A stretch of 64,000 bases of DNA, from positions 124,001 to 188,000 of the forward strand of contig NZ_JAIBOA010000014.1 of NCBI RefSeq assembly GCF_019458805.1. Direction: 5' to 3'. Positions within the stretch are counted from its first letter, which is position 1, and the number at the start of each line of letters is the position of its first letter. This DNA is from Actinomadura parmotrematis. GTDB taxonomy: Bacteria; Actinomycetota; Actinomycetes; Streptosporangiales; Streptosporangiaceae. Below the pieces are notes generated by a model. It saw nothing but the letters and a program-made list of their open reading frames with translations, was not told the origin of the DNA and ran no database searches. This document shows, piece after piece, positions 9,588 through 17,748 of the stretch. The translations under genes and the position numbers were made by a program.

Positions 9588-10871
9588 TCAGCGCTCGCGG
9601 TCGACCCGGTTCAGCAGGTCGGTGACGCCGCCGGGCGCGACGGCCTCGCCGACGACGCGGGCGGTCGCCCGGTAGGGGTGGGAGCCGGGGGTGTCCAGGG
9701 CCCGCTCCATCCAGGTCCGCCACGCCTTGCCGGTGACCGTGCAGCCGAGGGTGAGCGAGCGTCCGGCGGGGACAGCCGCGGACGCCGTGCACGAGCCGAG
9801 CGCGCGCGTCCCCGACACGATCGTGGCGCGCAGCGCGGCGCGGGCCCCGGACGGGACGCCGTCGGTCGGCGCCGACAGCGTGACGGGCACCCGGACCGTG
9901 CAGCCGCTGGTGTTCTCGTTGCAGTTCTGGAACGCGGGCCGGCCGACGGTGAAGCGCAGCCCGGCGTCGACGGCGCCGCCGAGCGCGGCGACGCGGGAGC
10001 GCAGCTCGGCGCGCAGCGCGGCCCCGTCGGGGACCTCGGCGACGGTGAGCGCGGGGTCGCCGTGCCCGGCGGTCCGCACGCCGGCCAGCCGGTAGGGCGC
10101 GGCGGCGGAGACGGTGTAGTCGGCGCGCGCGGTCCGCACCCGGTGGCCGGAGGCGGCCGTGCGGGTGAGGAGCCGCGCGACGGCGGACGGGGCGAGGACG
10201 TCCCGCACGTCGAGGTCGAACAGGGACGCGGGGGCCTTCGTCCAGCGGCCGGCGTAGTTGCCGGGCTGGGCGGTCTCGCCGCCGTAGGTGCGCCAGAACC
10301 GCGCGTCCGCCTTGATGTAGGTGGTGCCGTCGACCGTGACGAGGGCGGCGCGGTGGCCGCCTGCGGTCAGCGTTCCGGTGGCCGAACCGGCGCGGGTGAC
10401 GCGGAGGGAGAGGGCCATGGGCCCGGCCTTGGACGGCAGCGCGCCGGTGTAGGCGACGCCGGGGGCGGCGAGGAGCGCCGCGGCGGCGTCCTTGGCCCAG
10501 GCGGGGCCGGGCTTGCCGGGGGCGGCGGCCTCGCGGTCGCCGTGCCCGCTATCGCGGGTCACCGCGTAGACGCCGGCGGACGCGCCGGCGAGGAGGACGG
10601 CCGCGCCGGCGGCGAGCACGATCGTCCGGCGGCGGCGGGACGGCGGCGCGTACTCCTGCCGCGGGGGCGGCGGCTGCTGCGGGGGACCGTACTGCTGGGG
10701 GTGGTCGTACTGCCGGGGGTGGTCGGGGGAGGCCCACTGCCCGGCCGGCGGACCCTGGGGGGCGAGCGCCTGCCGCGGGGACATGGCCTGCTGCGGCGGG
10801 AACGGCTGCGGCCGCTGCTGCGGCGGCTGCCCGGAGGAGGCGGGCGGCGTCCCGCCGTGCTCGACGCTCAC
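9588..10871 (-). CDS. Membrane-anchored protein with Pro/Gln-rich N-terminus, LppX-like outer part
   Basis: 427 residues. A cytoplasmic Pro/Gln/Tyr-rich tail (1-78), a tetra-Arg stop and one membrane helix (83-104) precede an outer region. That region contains TYIKADARFW and VRDVLAPSAVARLL, which is the feel of LppX/LprG-type lipid-binding folds, and two Cys pairs (NCNENTSGC; LGSC...LGC). The next gene downstream on the map (10965-12242) has the same layout and similar sentences (FVKADSTYWK), so they are likely paralogues. The function is not established; cell-envelope lipid or stress sensing is a guess. The GTG at 10871 has only a weak ribosome site. Confidence 0.65.
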   Translation of the reverse strand: MSVEHGGTPPASSGQPPQQRPQPFPPQQAMSPRQALAPQGPPAGQWASPDHPRQYDHPQQYGPPQQPPPPRQEYAPPSRRRRTIVLAAGAAVLLAGASAGVYAVTRDSGHGDREAAAPGKPGPAWAKDAAAALLAAPGVAYTGALPSKAGPMALSLRVTRAGSATGTLTAGGHRAALVTVDGTTYIKADARFWRTYGGETAQPGNYAGRWTKAPASLFDLDVRDVLAPSAVARLLTRTAASGHRVRTARADYTVSAAAPYRLAGVRTAGHGDPALTVAEVPDGAALRAELRSRVAALGGAVDAGLRFTVGRPAFQNCNENTSGCTVRVPVTLSAPTDGVPSGARAALRATIVSGTRALGSCTASAAVPAGRSLTLGCTVTGKAWRTWMERALDTPGSHPYRATARVVGEAVAPGGVTDLLNRVDRER

Positions 10872-10915
10872 CCGGCGCTCACTCTGCTCACGGGAACGGA
10901 CGGTACCGCAGACGC

Positions 10916-10953
10916 GGACCGGCCGCGGTGGCGAGCGCCACCGCGGCCGGTCC
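10916..10953 (-). terminator. Perfect 18-bp stem terminator
   Basis: 38-base almost uninterrupted palindrome (arms 10916-10933 and 10936-10953), 12 bases past the stop of the 10965-12242 gene. A very stable hairpin of the U-less actinomycete type. Confidence 0.75.
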
Positions 10954-10964
10954 GGACGGGCGCG

Positions 10965-12242
10965 TCAGTCCTGGTCGAAGCCGCTCTGCAGCGACGACAG
11001 CTCGCTGTCGCTGATGCCGGTGACCTTGAAGTCGCTGTGCTGGTAGTAGGTGCTGGTGGAACCGCGGGAGAACGCCGCCCACTCCGAGCTGCGCACCGAG
11101 CACTCGGCCCAGGTGCCGTCGCTGCCGCTGACGGTCACCGAGGTCGTGCACGACCCGAGGTCCTTGCCGGTGTAGGACGAGCCGGTGAGGCTGTAGCGCA
11201 CCTCCACCTTGACCGGGCCGCCGCTGCCGAGCAGCACGCGGACCTTGCCGCGCACCCGGCAGCTCGACGAGTTGGCGTTGCACAGCTTGTGCGTGTACTC
11301 GCTGACCGTCGGCCGCACCGACGAGTCGAAGGAGTCGCGCAGCTCGCCCGCCTGGGAGCGGAGCGTCGAGACGTCCGACGCGCCGGCGGCGGTGTCCTTG
11401 ACCTCGGTGTCGGCGGAGACGCGCGGGTAGCTGCTCTCGTAGCGCAGCAGCTTCGGGCTGTCCTCGTCGGTGATGTAGAAGGTCGACAGGGCACTGGTGA
11501 ACTTCAGCGCCTTGCGGCCCTGGAGCGTCGCCTTGGTCGGCTTCACCCGCAGCGTCACGGCCTGGCGCATCTTGCTCGCCACCATCGCGGGGGTGAGCTG
11601 CTTGAAGTCCACCGTGAGGTCGGTGCTGCTCAGCCGGCCCCACTGCTGGCCCGACAGGAAGTAGGTGCTGCTGCTGCTGGACAGCTTGGTCTTCCAGTAG
11701 GTGCTGTCGGCCTTCACGAACGTCTTGCCGTCGGCGGTCAGCAGCGTGACGTTGCTGCCGCTCCAGCTGACGGCGCCGCCGGCGCGGCCGCTCTTGGTCA
11801 CCGTCGTGTCGCCCTGCAGCGAGTCGGTGCCGCTGCTCAGCGTGCCCTTGTAGGTGATGGTGCGCGCGTTCGAGACGGTGAGCGCGGCGGTCCGCATCTT
11901 CTCGGTGGCGGACTTGCCGCCCGAGGCGACGACCACCACGACGACGACCAGCAGGAGCACGATCACGACGGCGCCGCCGACGAGCAGCGCGATCAGCGCG
12001 CCGCTGCCGGACTTCTTGGGGGGCGGCGCACCGTACATGCCGGGGCCGGGCTGCCCGCCGGGCGGCGGGTAGAACGGCGGCGGCGTTCCGCCGCCGCCGA
12101 AGCCCTGTCCGGGCGGCGGGGTCGCCTGGCCGCCGAAGCCCTGGCCGGGCGGCGGGCCGCCGGGCGTCGGGCCCTGTCCGGGCGGCGGCCACGTGGAGCC
12201 TCCGGGCGGGTCCCATCCGGGCGGAGGCGGGGGGTTGGTCAT
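10965..12242 (-). CDS. Membrane-anchored protein with Pro/Gly-rich N-terminus, LppX-like outer part
   Basis: 425 residues. It has a Pro/Gly-rich tail with the repeated unit PPPGQGFGG (1-75), a Val-rich membrane helix (81-106) and a Ser/Thr/Lys-rich outer domain with TVSNARTITYKGTL, FVKADSTYWK and a Cys-containing end (NANSSSCRV, LGSCTTS, WAECSV). The build is the same as the neighbouring 9588-10871 protein; the two may be a duplicated pair. ATG 12242 has GGAAGGAC eight bases upstream, and a promoter-like pair lies further upstream. Not a lipoprotein: no lipobox. Function unknown. Confidence 0.7.
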   Translation of the reverse strand: MTNPPPPPGWDPPGGSTWPPPGQGPTPGGPPPGQGFGGQATPPPGQGFGGGGTPPPFYPPPGGQPGPGMYGAPPPKKSGSGALIALLVGGAVVIVLLLVVVVVVVASGGKSATEKMRTAALTVSNARTITYKGTLSSGTDSLQGDTTVTKSGRAGGAVSWSGSNVTLLTADGKTFVKADSTYWKTKLSSSSSTYFLSGQQWGRLSSTDLTVDFKQLTPAMVASKMRQAVTLRVKPTKATLQGRKALKFTSALSTFYITDEDSPKLLRYESSYPRVSADTEVKDTAAGASDVSTLRSQAGELRDSFDSSVRPTVSEYTHKLCNANSSSCRVRGKVRVLLGSGGPVKVEVRYSLTGSSYTGKDLGSCTTSVTVSGSDGTWAECSVRSSEWAAFSRGSTSTYYQHSDFKVTGISDSELSSLQSGFDQD

Positions 12243-12280
12243 CCGGTCACGTCCTTCCAGGGCCACGGACCCCAAATGCG

Positions 12281-12308
12281 TCTCTAGTGTGCAGCAAAAT
12301 GCGGGCAA
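12281..12308 (-). promoter_or_regulatory. Sigma-70-like promoter for 12242 gene
   Basis: On the minus strand TTGCCC (12303-12308), 16-base spacer, TAGAGA (12281-12286); this gives a leader of about 30 bases. Confidence 0.4.
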
Positions 12309-12398
12309 AGTGATCCGGACCCCTTGGACGGATACGGCCGCGCGGCCGTTCCGGCCCGTCGGGGATACTTGACGGGTCGCCGTCCAGGAGGTCGCCCC

Positions 12399-12770
12399 GT
12401 GCAGGACTACTCGCACACCTACGCCGTCGTCGCCGCCCTGCTGCTGATCGGCGGCGGCATCGTCGCGGGTGGACTTGCTGCCAATCGCGGTCTTCGCCCC
12501 AATCGTCCCACGGTGGAGAAGCTGACCACCTACGAGTGCGGCGTGGACCCGGTCGGCGGCGGCTGGGCGCAGTCCTACGTGCGCTACTACGTCTTCGGCT
12601 ACCTGTATGTGATCTTCGCCGTGGACGCGGTGTTCCTCTTCCCCTGGGCGACGGTCTTCGCCGCCCCCGGCTTCGGCGCGACGACGCTGGTGGAGATGTT
12701 CGTCTTCCTGGCGTTCCTCGCCACCGGCCTGCTGTACGCGGGCCGCAAGGGCGTGCTGTCGTGGGTCTGA
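12399..12770 (+). CDS. nuoA: NADH-quinone oxidoreductase subunit A
   Basis: 123 residues, three membrane helices. TYECGVDPVG at about 45-54 is the NuoA loop, with the Cys that lies near the quinone site in other complexes, and YYVFGYLYVIFAVDAVFLFPW is the conserved acidic helix 2. First gene of a ten-gene complex I cluster. GTG 12399 follows an AGGAGGT site. The neighbouring genes are in the standard order but lack nuoD-G, so the complex made here would need the missing parts from elsewhere or work as a partial proton pump. Confidence 0.93.
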   Translation: MQDYSHTYAVVAALLLIGGGIVAGGLAANRGLRPNRPTVEKLTTYECGVDPVGGGWAQSYVRYYVFGYLYVIFAVDAVFLFPWATVFAAPGFGATTLVEMFVFLAFLATGLLYAGRKGVLSWV

Positions 12771-12799
12771 CGCCGCCCCGGCGCGGCCGGGCGGGCCTG

Positions 12800-12806
12800 T
12801 AAGAAT
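12800..12806 (+). promoter_or_regulatory. -10 box for leaderless nuoB transcript
   Basis: TAAGAAT ends six bases before the nuoB GTG at 12813, and there is no Shine-Dalgarno. This suggests an internal promoter giving a leaderless mRNA. Confidence 0.4.
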
Positions 12807-12812
12807 GCTCCC

Positions 12813-13856
12813 GTGAGCACTGTCGATCTGCCCCCGCCGAGCGTCGGCCCGCTGTCGCGGCTGGCGCCCAAGCCGATCAAGTTCGTGCTCAACTGGGGCC
12901 GCCGCTACTCGCTCTGGGTGTTCAACTTCGGGCTGGCCTGCTGCGCGATCGAGTTCATCGCGACGTCGATGAGCCGGCACGACTTCATGCGCCTCGGCGT
13001 CATCCCGTTCGCGCCCGGCCCGCGCCAGGCCGACCTCATGGTGGTGTCGGGCACCGTCAGCGACAAGATGGCCCCGGCCGTCCGCCGCCTCTACGAGCAG
13101 ATGCCCGAGCCGAAATACGTCATCTCCTTCGGCTCCTGCGCCAACTGCGGCGGCCCGTACTGGGACTCCTACTGCGTCACCAAGGGCGTCGACCAGATCG
13201 TCCCGGTGGACGTCTACGTCCCCGGCTGCCCGCCGCGGCCCGAGGCGCTGCTGCACGGCATCGTGCACCTCCAGGAGAAGATCGCCGGCGAGGCGCTCGG
13301 CGACCGCTACGCCGCGGACCGCGCCGAGCCGGTCGCGCCCGCCCCGCCGCCCCGGCCGCTTCCGGCCACCGTCCTGCGCCGGCCGCTGGTGCCGCCGCCG
13401 TCCGCCGACGACGTCGAGACGCAGGCCCTGCCGATCCTCCCGGACGCCGCCGAACCCGAGGCCGCGCCTTCGGACGCGACCGCGCCCCTCGCGGCCGTCC
13501 CGGCGGAGGAGGCGCCCGAGCCCGCCCCGGCCGCGCCGCCGGCGGGCGGCCCGGCCGACGTGACCGCCCCCCTGGCGGCGCTCCCCGAGGAGCCCGCGAC
13601 GAGCGAGGCCGTCAAGGACGCGCCGGTGGACGGCGCGCCGGTGGACGGCGCGCCCGCCGGGGAGGGCGAGGCGAAGCCCGGCGACGCCGCGGACGACGGC
13701 CCGCGCGTCACCGAGCGCATGGGCGAGGAGCTGCGCCGCCGGCTGCCCGGCCTCGCCCGGCGCCCGAGGTCGGCCGCCCTGGACGACGACCACGACCCGA
13801 CGATCGTCCCCGGGTTCGGCGGGGAGCCCGGCGGCGGCGCGGAGGACGGCCGGTGA
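12813..13856 (+). CDS. nuoB: NADH-quinone oxidoreductase subunit B with long C-terminal tail
   Basis: 347 residues, about twice the normal NuoB. Residues 1-165 are a normal subunit B carrying cluster N2: the adjacent pair ACC at about 43, GSCANCGG and VPGCPPRPEALLHG supply the ligands, and the quinone-site helix is present. From about 170 to the end there is a Pro/Ala/Glu-rich tail with repeats (VTAPLAALPEE, and VDGAPVDGAP twice) and a basic LRRRLPGLARRPR stretch near the C-terminus. The tail has no known fold. Function of the core: electron transfer to quinone. The role of the tail is unknown. Confidence 0.93.
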   Translation: MSTVDLPPPSVGPLSRLAPKPIKFVLNWGRRYSLWVFNFGLACCAIEFIATSMSRHDFMRLGVIPFAPGPRQADLMVVSGTVSDKMAPAVRRLYEQMPEPKYVISFGSCANCGGPYWDSYCVTKGVDQIVPVDVYVPGCPPRPEALLHGIVHLQEKIAGEALGDRYAADRAEPVAPAPPPRPLPATVLRRPLVPPPSADDVETQALPILPDAAEPEAAPSDATAPLAAVPAEEAPEPAPAAPPAGGPADVTAPLAALPEEPATSEAVKDAPVDGAPVDGAPAGEGEAKPGDAADDGPRVTERMGEELRRRLPGLARRPRSAALDDDHDPTIVPGFGGEPGGGAEDGR

Positions 13857-14404
13857 GCGCCGACCTCACCGGCGCCTGGACGGGCCGGTTCGCCGACCGC
13901 GTCACCACCGAGGTGACGGCCGGCGGCCTCGCCGTCGGCGTCCCCGCCGACGAGTGGATCGAGGCGCTGCGGTTCGCCCGCGACGAGCTGGCCTGCGACT
14001 TCTTCGACTGGCTGACCGCCGTCGACGAGGGCGACGAGGGCTTCGCGATCGTCGTGCACGTGTACTCGCTGGAGCGCCGCCACCACCTGCTCGTCCGCAC
14101 CCGCGTGCCGCGCGCCGAGCCCGCGCTGCCGACCGCCGTCGGCGTCTACCGGGGCGCGAACTGGCACGAGCGCGAGACGGCCGAGATGTTCGGGGTGGCG
14201 TTCGAGGGCCACCCGAACCCGCTGCCGCTGCTGCTGCCCGACGGGTTCGAGGGGCACCCGCTCCGCAAGGAGTTCGTGCTCGCCGCCCGCGTCGCCAAGG
14301 CGTGGCCGGGCGCCAAGGAGCCGGGGGAGTCGGGCCACGGGGCCCCGAGCCGCCGCCGCGTGCGCCCGCCGGGCGTGCCCGACGACTGGGGGCCGCATGC
14401 CTGA
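13853..14404 (+). CDS. nuoC: NADH-quinone oxidoreductase subunit C
   Basis: 183 residues, the 30-kDa subunit of the peripheral arm. The signature NWHERETAEMFGVAF is at about 103-117, followed by HPNPLPLLLPDGFEGHPLRK. It starts with GTG inside the nuoB stop (GTGA overlap). The C-terminus is basic and short. NuoC normally docks with NuoD, which is missing here; the nuoH gene follows directly. Confidence 0.9.
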   Translation: MSADLTGAWTGRFADRVTTEVTAGGLAVGVPADEWIEALRFARDELACDFFDWLTAVDEGDEGFAIVVHVYSLERRHHLLVRTRVPRAEPALPTAVGVYRGANWHERETAEMFGVAFEGHPNPLPLLLPDGFEGHPLRKEFVLAARVAKAWPGAKEPGESGHGAPSRRRVRPPGVPDDWGPHA

Positions 14405-15362
14405 CCTGCTGGTGATCGTGCTCAAGCTGCTGGCGGTCGCCGCCGGGTTCGCGGTGCTGCCGCTGCTCATCGGGCAGGCCGAGCACAAGGTGATGGCGCA
14501 CATGCAGGGCCGCCTCGGCCCCATGTACGCGGGCGCCTTCCACGGCTGGGCGCAGCTCGTCGCCGACGGCGTGAAGTTCGCGCAGAAGGAGGACGTCGTC
14601 CCGGCCGCCGCCGACCGGCGGATCTTCAAGCTGGCGCCGGGCGTCGCGCTCGTCCCCTACCTGCTGGTGCTGCTCGTCGTGCCGGTCGGGCCGCACGGGC
14701 AGGTCGCCCTCGACCTCGGTCCGGGGCTGTTCTTCGCGCTCGCGGTGATGGGCGTCGGCGTCATCGGCGCGATCATGGCGGGCTGGTCGAGCGCGAACAA
14801 GTACGCGCTGCTCGGCGGCATGCGGGTCGCCGCGCAGCTCATGTCCTACGAGCTGCCGATGGTGTTCGCCGCGTCGTCGGCGGCGATGGCCGCGGGCACC
14901 CTGTCGCTGTCGGGCATCGTCGAGGAGTGGCACTGGTGGTGGCTGCCGTGGCAGGCGGTCGGCGCCGCGGTGTTCTTCGTCGCGGGCCTCGCCGAGCTGC
15001 GCCGCCCCCCGTTCGACATGCCGGTCGCCGACTCCGAGATCATCTTCGGCCCGTACACCGAGTACGGCGGCCTGCGCTTCGCGTTCTTCCTGCTCGCCGA
15101 GTACGCGGGCATCCTGGTGCTCTGCGCGCTCACCACCGTGCTGTTCCTCGGCGGCTGGCGCGGCCCGTTCCTGGACACCGAGCTCGGCTGGCTGTGGACG
15201 CTGGTGAAGGTGTTCGCGCTCGCGTTCGTCGTCATCTGGGTGCGCGTCAGCTACCCGCGGATGCGCGAGGACCAGCTCCAGCGCCTCGCCTGGGCCTGGC
15301 TCGTCCCCCTCTCGCTGGCCCAGCTCGCCCTCACCGGCGCCGTCCGCGTCCTGGCGGCGTGA
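14397..15362 (+). CDS. nuoH: NADH-quinone oxidoreductase subunit H
   Basis: 321 residues, about eight helices. The family motifs are present: GRLGPMYAGAFHGWAQLVADGVK, the loop EDVVPAAADRRIFKLAP, LRRPPFDMPVADSEI and TEYGGLRFAFFLLAEY. NuoH forms the quinone chamber between the peripheral arm and the proton pumps. It overlaps nuoC by eight bases and ends four bases before the stop of a convergent gene. Confidence 0.93.
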   Translation: MPDLLVIVLKLLAVAAGFAVLPLLIGQAEHKVMAHMQGRLGPMYAGAFHGWAQLVADGVKFAQKEDVVPAAADRRIFKLAPGVALVPYLLVLLVVPVGPHGQVALDLGPGLFFALAVMGVGVIGAIMAGWSSANKYALLGGMRVAAQLMSYELPMVFAASSAAMAAGTLSLSGIVEEWHWWWLPWQAVGAAVFFVAGLAELRRPPFDMPVADSEIIFGPYTEYGGLRFAFFLLAEYAGILVLCALTTVLFLGGWRGPFLDTELGWLWTLVKVFALAFVVIWVRVSYPRMREDQLQRLAWAWLVPLSLAQLALTGAVRVLAA

Positions 15363-15366
15363 CGCC

Positions 15367-16182
15367 TCACGGCATGAAGATCGTGTATTCGGCGATGGCG
15401 GGCAGCAGGGCCGGCGGGACGTCGATGTCGACGGCCAGCTCCTCGGCGGAGATGAACCCGCCGTGCTCGTCGCGGTGGCGGACGAGGCGGTCGACGAGCG
15501 CGGGCGTCACGCCCGGCAGCCGGGCGAGGACGTGCGCCGGCGCGTGGTTGGCGTCGATCAGGCCGCCGTCGTCGTAGGTGCGCGGCAGGTCGGGGCGGCC
15601 GATGCGGAGCTCGTGCGCGAGCGCCGGGTCGCCCGCGGCGAGCTCGCGCGCCTCGTCGCGCAGCACCTTGCGGTAGCGGGCCATCCGGATCGCCTGCTCG
15701 TTGGAGGCGTTGCGCGGCGTGAGGCGCGGGAACACCGACGACCGGACGGCGAACGCGTGCCCGGCCCCGAGCACCCACAGCATCATCATCATGAGGACGC
15801 CGAGGGCCGGCGCCACCACCCCGCCGACGCCCATCAGCATCATCGCGCCGAGCGTGGCGACCCCGTACCCGGCGGCCGTCGCGGCCATCGTGCGCGACCG
15901 GCGCCGGAAGGCGGCGTAGGCGAACGAGAACGGCGTGCCGTAGCCGAACGTCAGCAGCGGCACGAACGCCCACAGGATGCCCTCCGGCGCGTCCCGCGGC
16001 AGCGGCGGGAGCTGGGGCGGCGGCGGGTAGGGCGGCTGGTGGGGGGACCGGTAGCCCCCCGCCCAGCCGGGCTGGACGGGCGGGCGGTGGTAGGGCGGCC
16101 GGGGCGGCCGCGGGGGCGGGCCCGGCGGGCGGCCGGGCGGGTAGGGACCGGGCCTGAAAGGGCCGTCGGTGTCGTAGTCCAT
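15367..16182 (-). CDS. Membrane protein with C-terminal helix-hairpin-helix (ComEA-like) domain
   Basis: 271 residues. It has a Pro/Tyr/Gly-rich cytoplasmic N-terminus (to about 85), two or three membrane segments (about 90-160), a helical linker, and a C-terminal helix-hairpin-helix pair (IDANHAPAHVLARLPGVTP...LVRHRDEHGGFISAEEL). The last part is typical of ComEA/HHH_3 DNA-binding modules. ATG 16182 was chosen for the GAGG site eight bases upstream. It is on the opposite strand between nuoH and nuoI and so breaks the nuo operon; it has no known role in complex I. Function unknown; a membrane-bound DNA-contact protein is possible. Confidence 0.75.
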   Translation of the reverse strand: MDYDTDGPFRPGPYPPGRPPGPPPRPPRPPYHRPPVQPGWAGGYRSPHQPPYPPPPQLPPLPRDAPEGILWAFVPLLTFGYGTPFSFAYAAFRRRSRTMAATAAGYGVATLGAMMLMGVGGVVAPALGVLMMMMLWVLGAGHAFAVRSSVFPRLTPRNASNEQAIRMARYRKVLRDEARELAAGDPALAHELRIGRPDLPRTYDDGGLIDANHAPAHVLARLPGVTPALVDRLVRHRDEHGGFISAEELAVDIDVPPALLPAIAEYTIFMP

Positions 16183-16298
16183 GGGCAGCACCTCGCCTCC
16201 CGGCTCGCCGCGGGATGGGCCGGCCGAGACGCAGCCCACACCCTGTCAGACGTCCGGAGGCCCCGGCGCGTTCCCCCGGCCCCGTCCCGTACGGAATC

Positions 16299-16847
16299 AT
16301 GGGCGCCGTGGGACGGCTACCAGGAGGCGGGCTGGCCAAGGGGCTGGCCGTCACGTTGCGGACGATGACCCGGCGCTCTGTCACGCGCCAGTACCCCGAG
16401 GTGCCCCCTGACCTGGCACCGCGCAGCCGGGGGGTGATCGCGCTGCTGGAGGAGAACTGCACGGTCTGCATGCTCTGCGCCCGCGAGTGCCCGGACTGGT
16501 GCATCTACATCGACTCGCACAAGGAGACGCTGCCCGCCGAGGGCGGCGGCCGGGCCCGCACCCGCAACGTGCTGGACCGGTTCGCGATCGACTTCGCGCT
16601 CTGCATGTACTGCGGCATCTGCATCGAGGTCTGCCCGTTCGACGCGCTGTTCTGGACGCCGGAGTTCGAGTACGCCGAGTACGACGTCAACGAGCTGACC
16701 CACGAGAAGGAGCGGCTCCGCGAGTGGATGTGGACGGTCCCGCCGCCGCAGGCGCCCGACGCGTCCGGCGAGCCGCCCAAGGAGATCGCGGCGGCGGAGA
16801 AGGCGGCGGCGCGCGCCGCGCGGCGGCCGGGCGGGGGGAGCGCATGA
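16299..16847 (+). CDS. nuoI: NADH-quinone oxidoreductase subunit I
   Basis: 182 residues. It carries two ferredoxin-type motifs, CTVCMLCARECP and CMYCGICIEVCP, for clusters N6a and N6b, which link the NADH side to N2. The C-terminal region is basic and Ala-rich. Start uncertain: ATG 16299 is the most likely, with GTG 16308 possible; no good ribosome site is seen for either, and the upstream frame runs far. The gene must have a promoter in the 16183-16298 gap because a convergent gene separates it from nuoH. It overlaps nuoJ (ATGA). Confidence 0.88.
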   Translation: MGAVGRLPGGGLAKGLAVTLRTMTRRSVTRQYPEVPPDLAPRSRGVIALLEENCTVCMLCARECPDWCIYIDSHKETLPAEGGGRARTRNVLDRFAIDFALCMYCGICIEVCPFDALFWTPEFEYAEYDVNELTHEKERLREWMWTVPPPQAPDASGEPPKEIAAAEKAAARAARRPGGGSA

Positions 16848-17386
16848 CCGGCCAGGACCTCGTCCTGCTGCTCCTCGGCGCCGTCGCCGTCGGCGCCGGG
16901 GTGCTCGTGGTGACGACGCGGCAGCTCGTGCACGCCGCGCTCTGGCTCGTCGTGTCGCTCGGCGCCCTCGCCGGAAGCTACCTGGTGCTGACCGCCGAGT
17001 TCGTCGCCTGGGTGCAGGTGCTCATCTACGTCGGCGCGGTCGTCGTGCTGCTGCTGTTCGGGATCATGCTGACGCGGGCGCCGATCGGCGCGTCCGCCGA
17101 CCTGGACTCGGGCAACCGGTGGGCGGCGCTCGCCGTCGCGCTCGGCACCGCCGCCGTCCTCGTCACCGTGACCGTCATGGGCTTCGGCTCCGCGCGCAAG
17201 CCGGTGGAGGCGGGCGGCGGCAGCGCCGAGGCGCTCGGCGCGAGCGTGTTCCGCACCTGGGTGCTGCCGTTCGAGGTGCTGTCGGTGCTGCTGCTCGCCG
17301 CCCTCGTCGGCGCGATCGTGCTGTCGCGCACCGACGTCGGCGGCCGGGCCGGGCGCGACGGGCGCGCGGGGGAGGAGGGCGGCTGA
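16844..17386 (+). CDS. nuoJ: NADH-quinone oxidoreductase subunit J
   Basis: 180 residues, five helices. WVQVLIYVGAVVVLLLFGIML is the conserved helix 3 with the pi-bulge Tyr/Gly region involved in coupling. Start ATG 16844 overlaps the nuoI stop; the stop overlaps nuoK. The C-terminus has a short Gly/Arg-rich extension. Confidence 0.9.
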   Translation: MTGQDLVLLLLGAVAVGAGVLVVTTRQLVHAALWLVVSLGALAGSYLVLTAEFVAWVQVLIYVGAVVVLLLFGIMLTRAPIGASADLDSGNRWAALAVALGTAAVLVTVTVMGFGSARKPVEAGGGSAEALGASVFRTWVLPFEVLSVLLLAALVGAIVLSRTDVGGRAGRDGRAGEEGG

Positions 17387-17748
17387 TGCACATCGTCTAC
17401 CCCGCCGTCGTGGCGTCGCTGCTGTTCGCGGTCGGCGTCTACGGCGTGCTCGCCCGCCGCAACGCGATCCTCGTGCTGATGTCGGTCGAGCTGATGCTGA
17501 ACGCCGTCAACCTGAACCTGGTCGCCTTCGACGTGTGGTGGCGCGACCGGCTGCACGGCGGCCAGGTCCTCACCCTGTTCACCATCGTCATCGCCGCCGC
17601 CGAGGTCGGCCTCGGCCTCGCGATCGTGCTGATGGTCTACCGCAACCGCGCGACCGTCGACGTCGACGCGCTCCGCGACCTCGCCGAGGACCCGCCGCCC
17701 GCCGCCTCCCCGGAGGAGGCCCCGAAGGTGCCGGAGGGCGCCCCATGA
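17386..17748 (+). CDS. nuoK: NADH-quinone oxidoreductase subunit K
   Basis: 120 residues, three helices plus a charged tail. It has the NuoK motif MSVELMLNAVNLNLVAF, with the essential Glu of helix 2, and AAAEVGLGLAIVL with the second Glu (helix 3). TGATG overlap with nuoJ. The C-terminal 25 residues (PPPAASPEEAPKVPEGAP) are a Pro/Glu extension absent from the E. coli protein. Confidence 0.92.
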   Translation: MHIVYPAVVASLLFAVGVYGVLARRNAILVLMSVELMLNAVNLNLVAFDVWWRDRLHGGQVLTLFTIVIAAAEVGLGLAIVLMVYRNRATVDVDALRDLAEDPPPAASPEEAPKVPEGAP

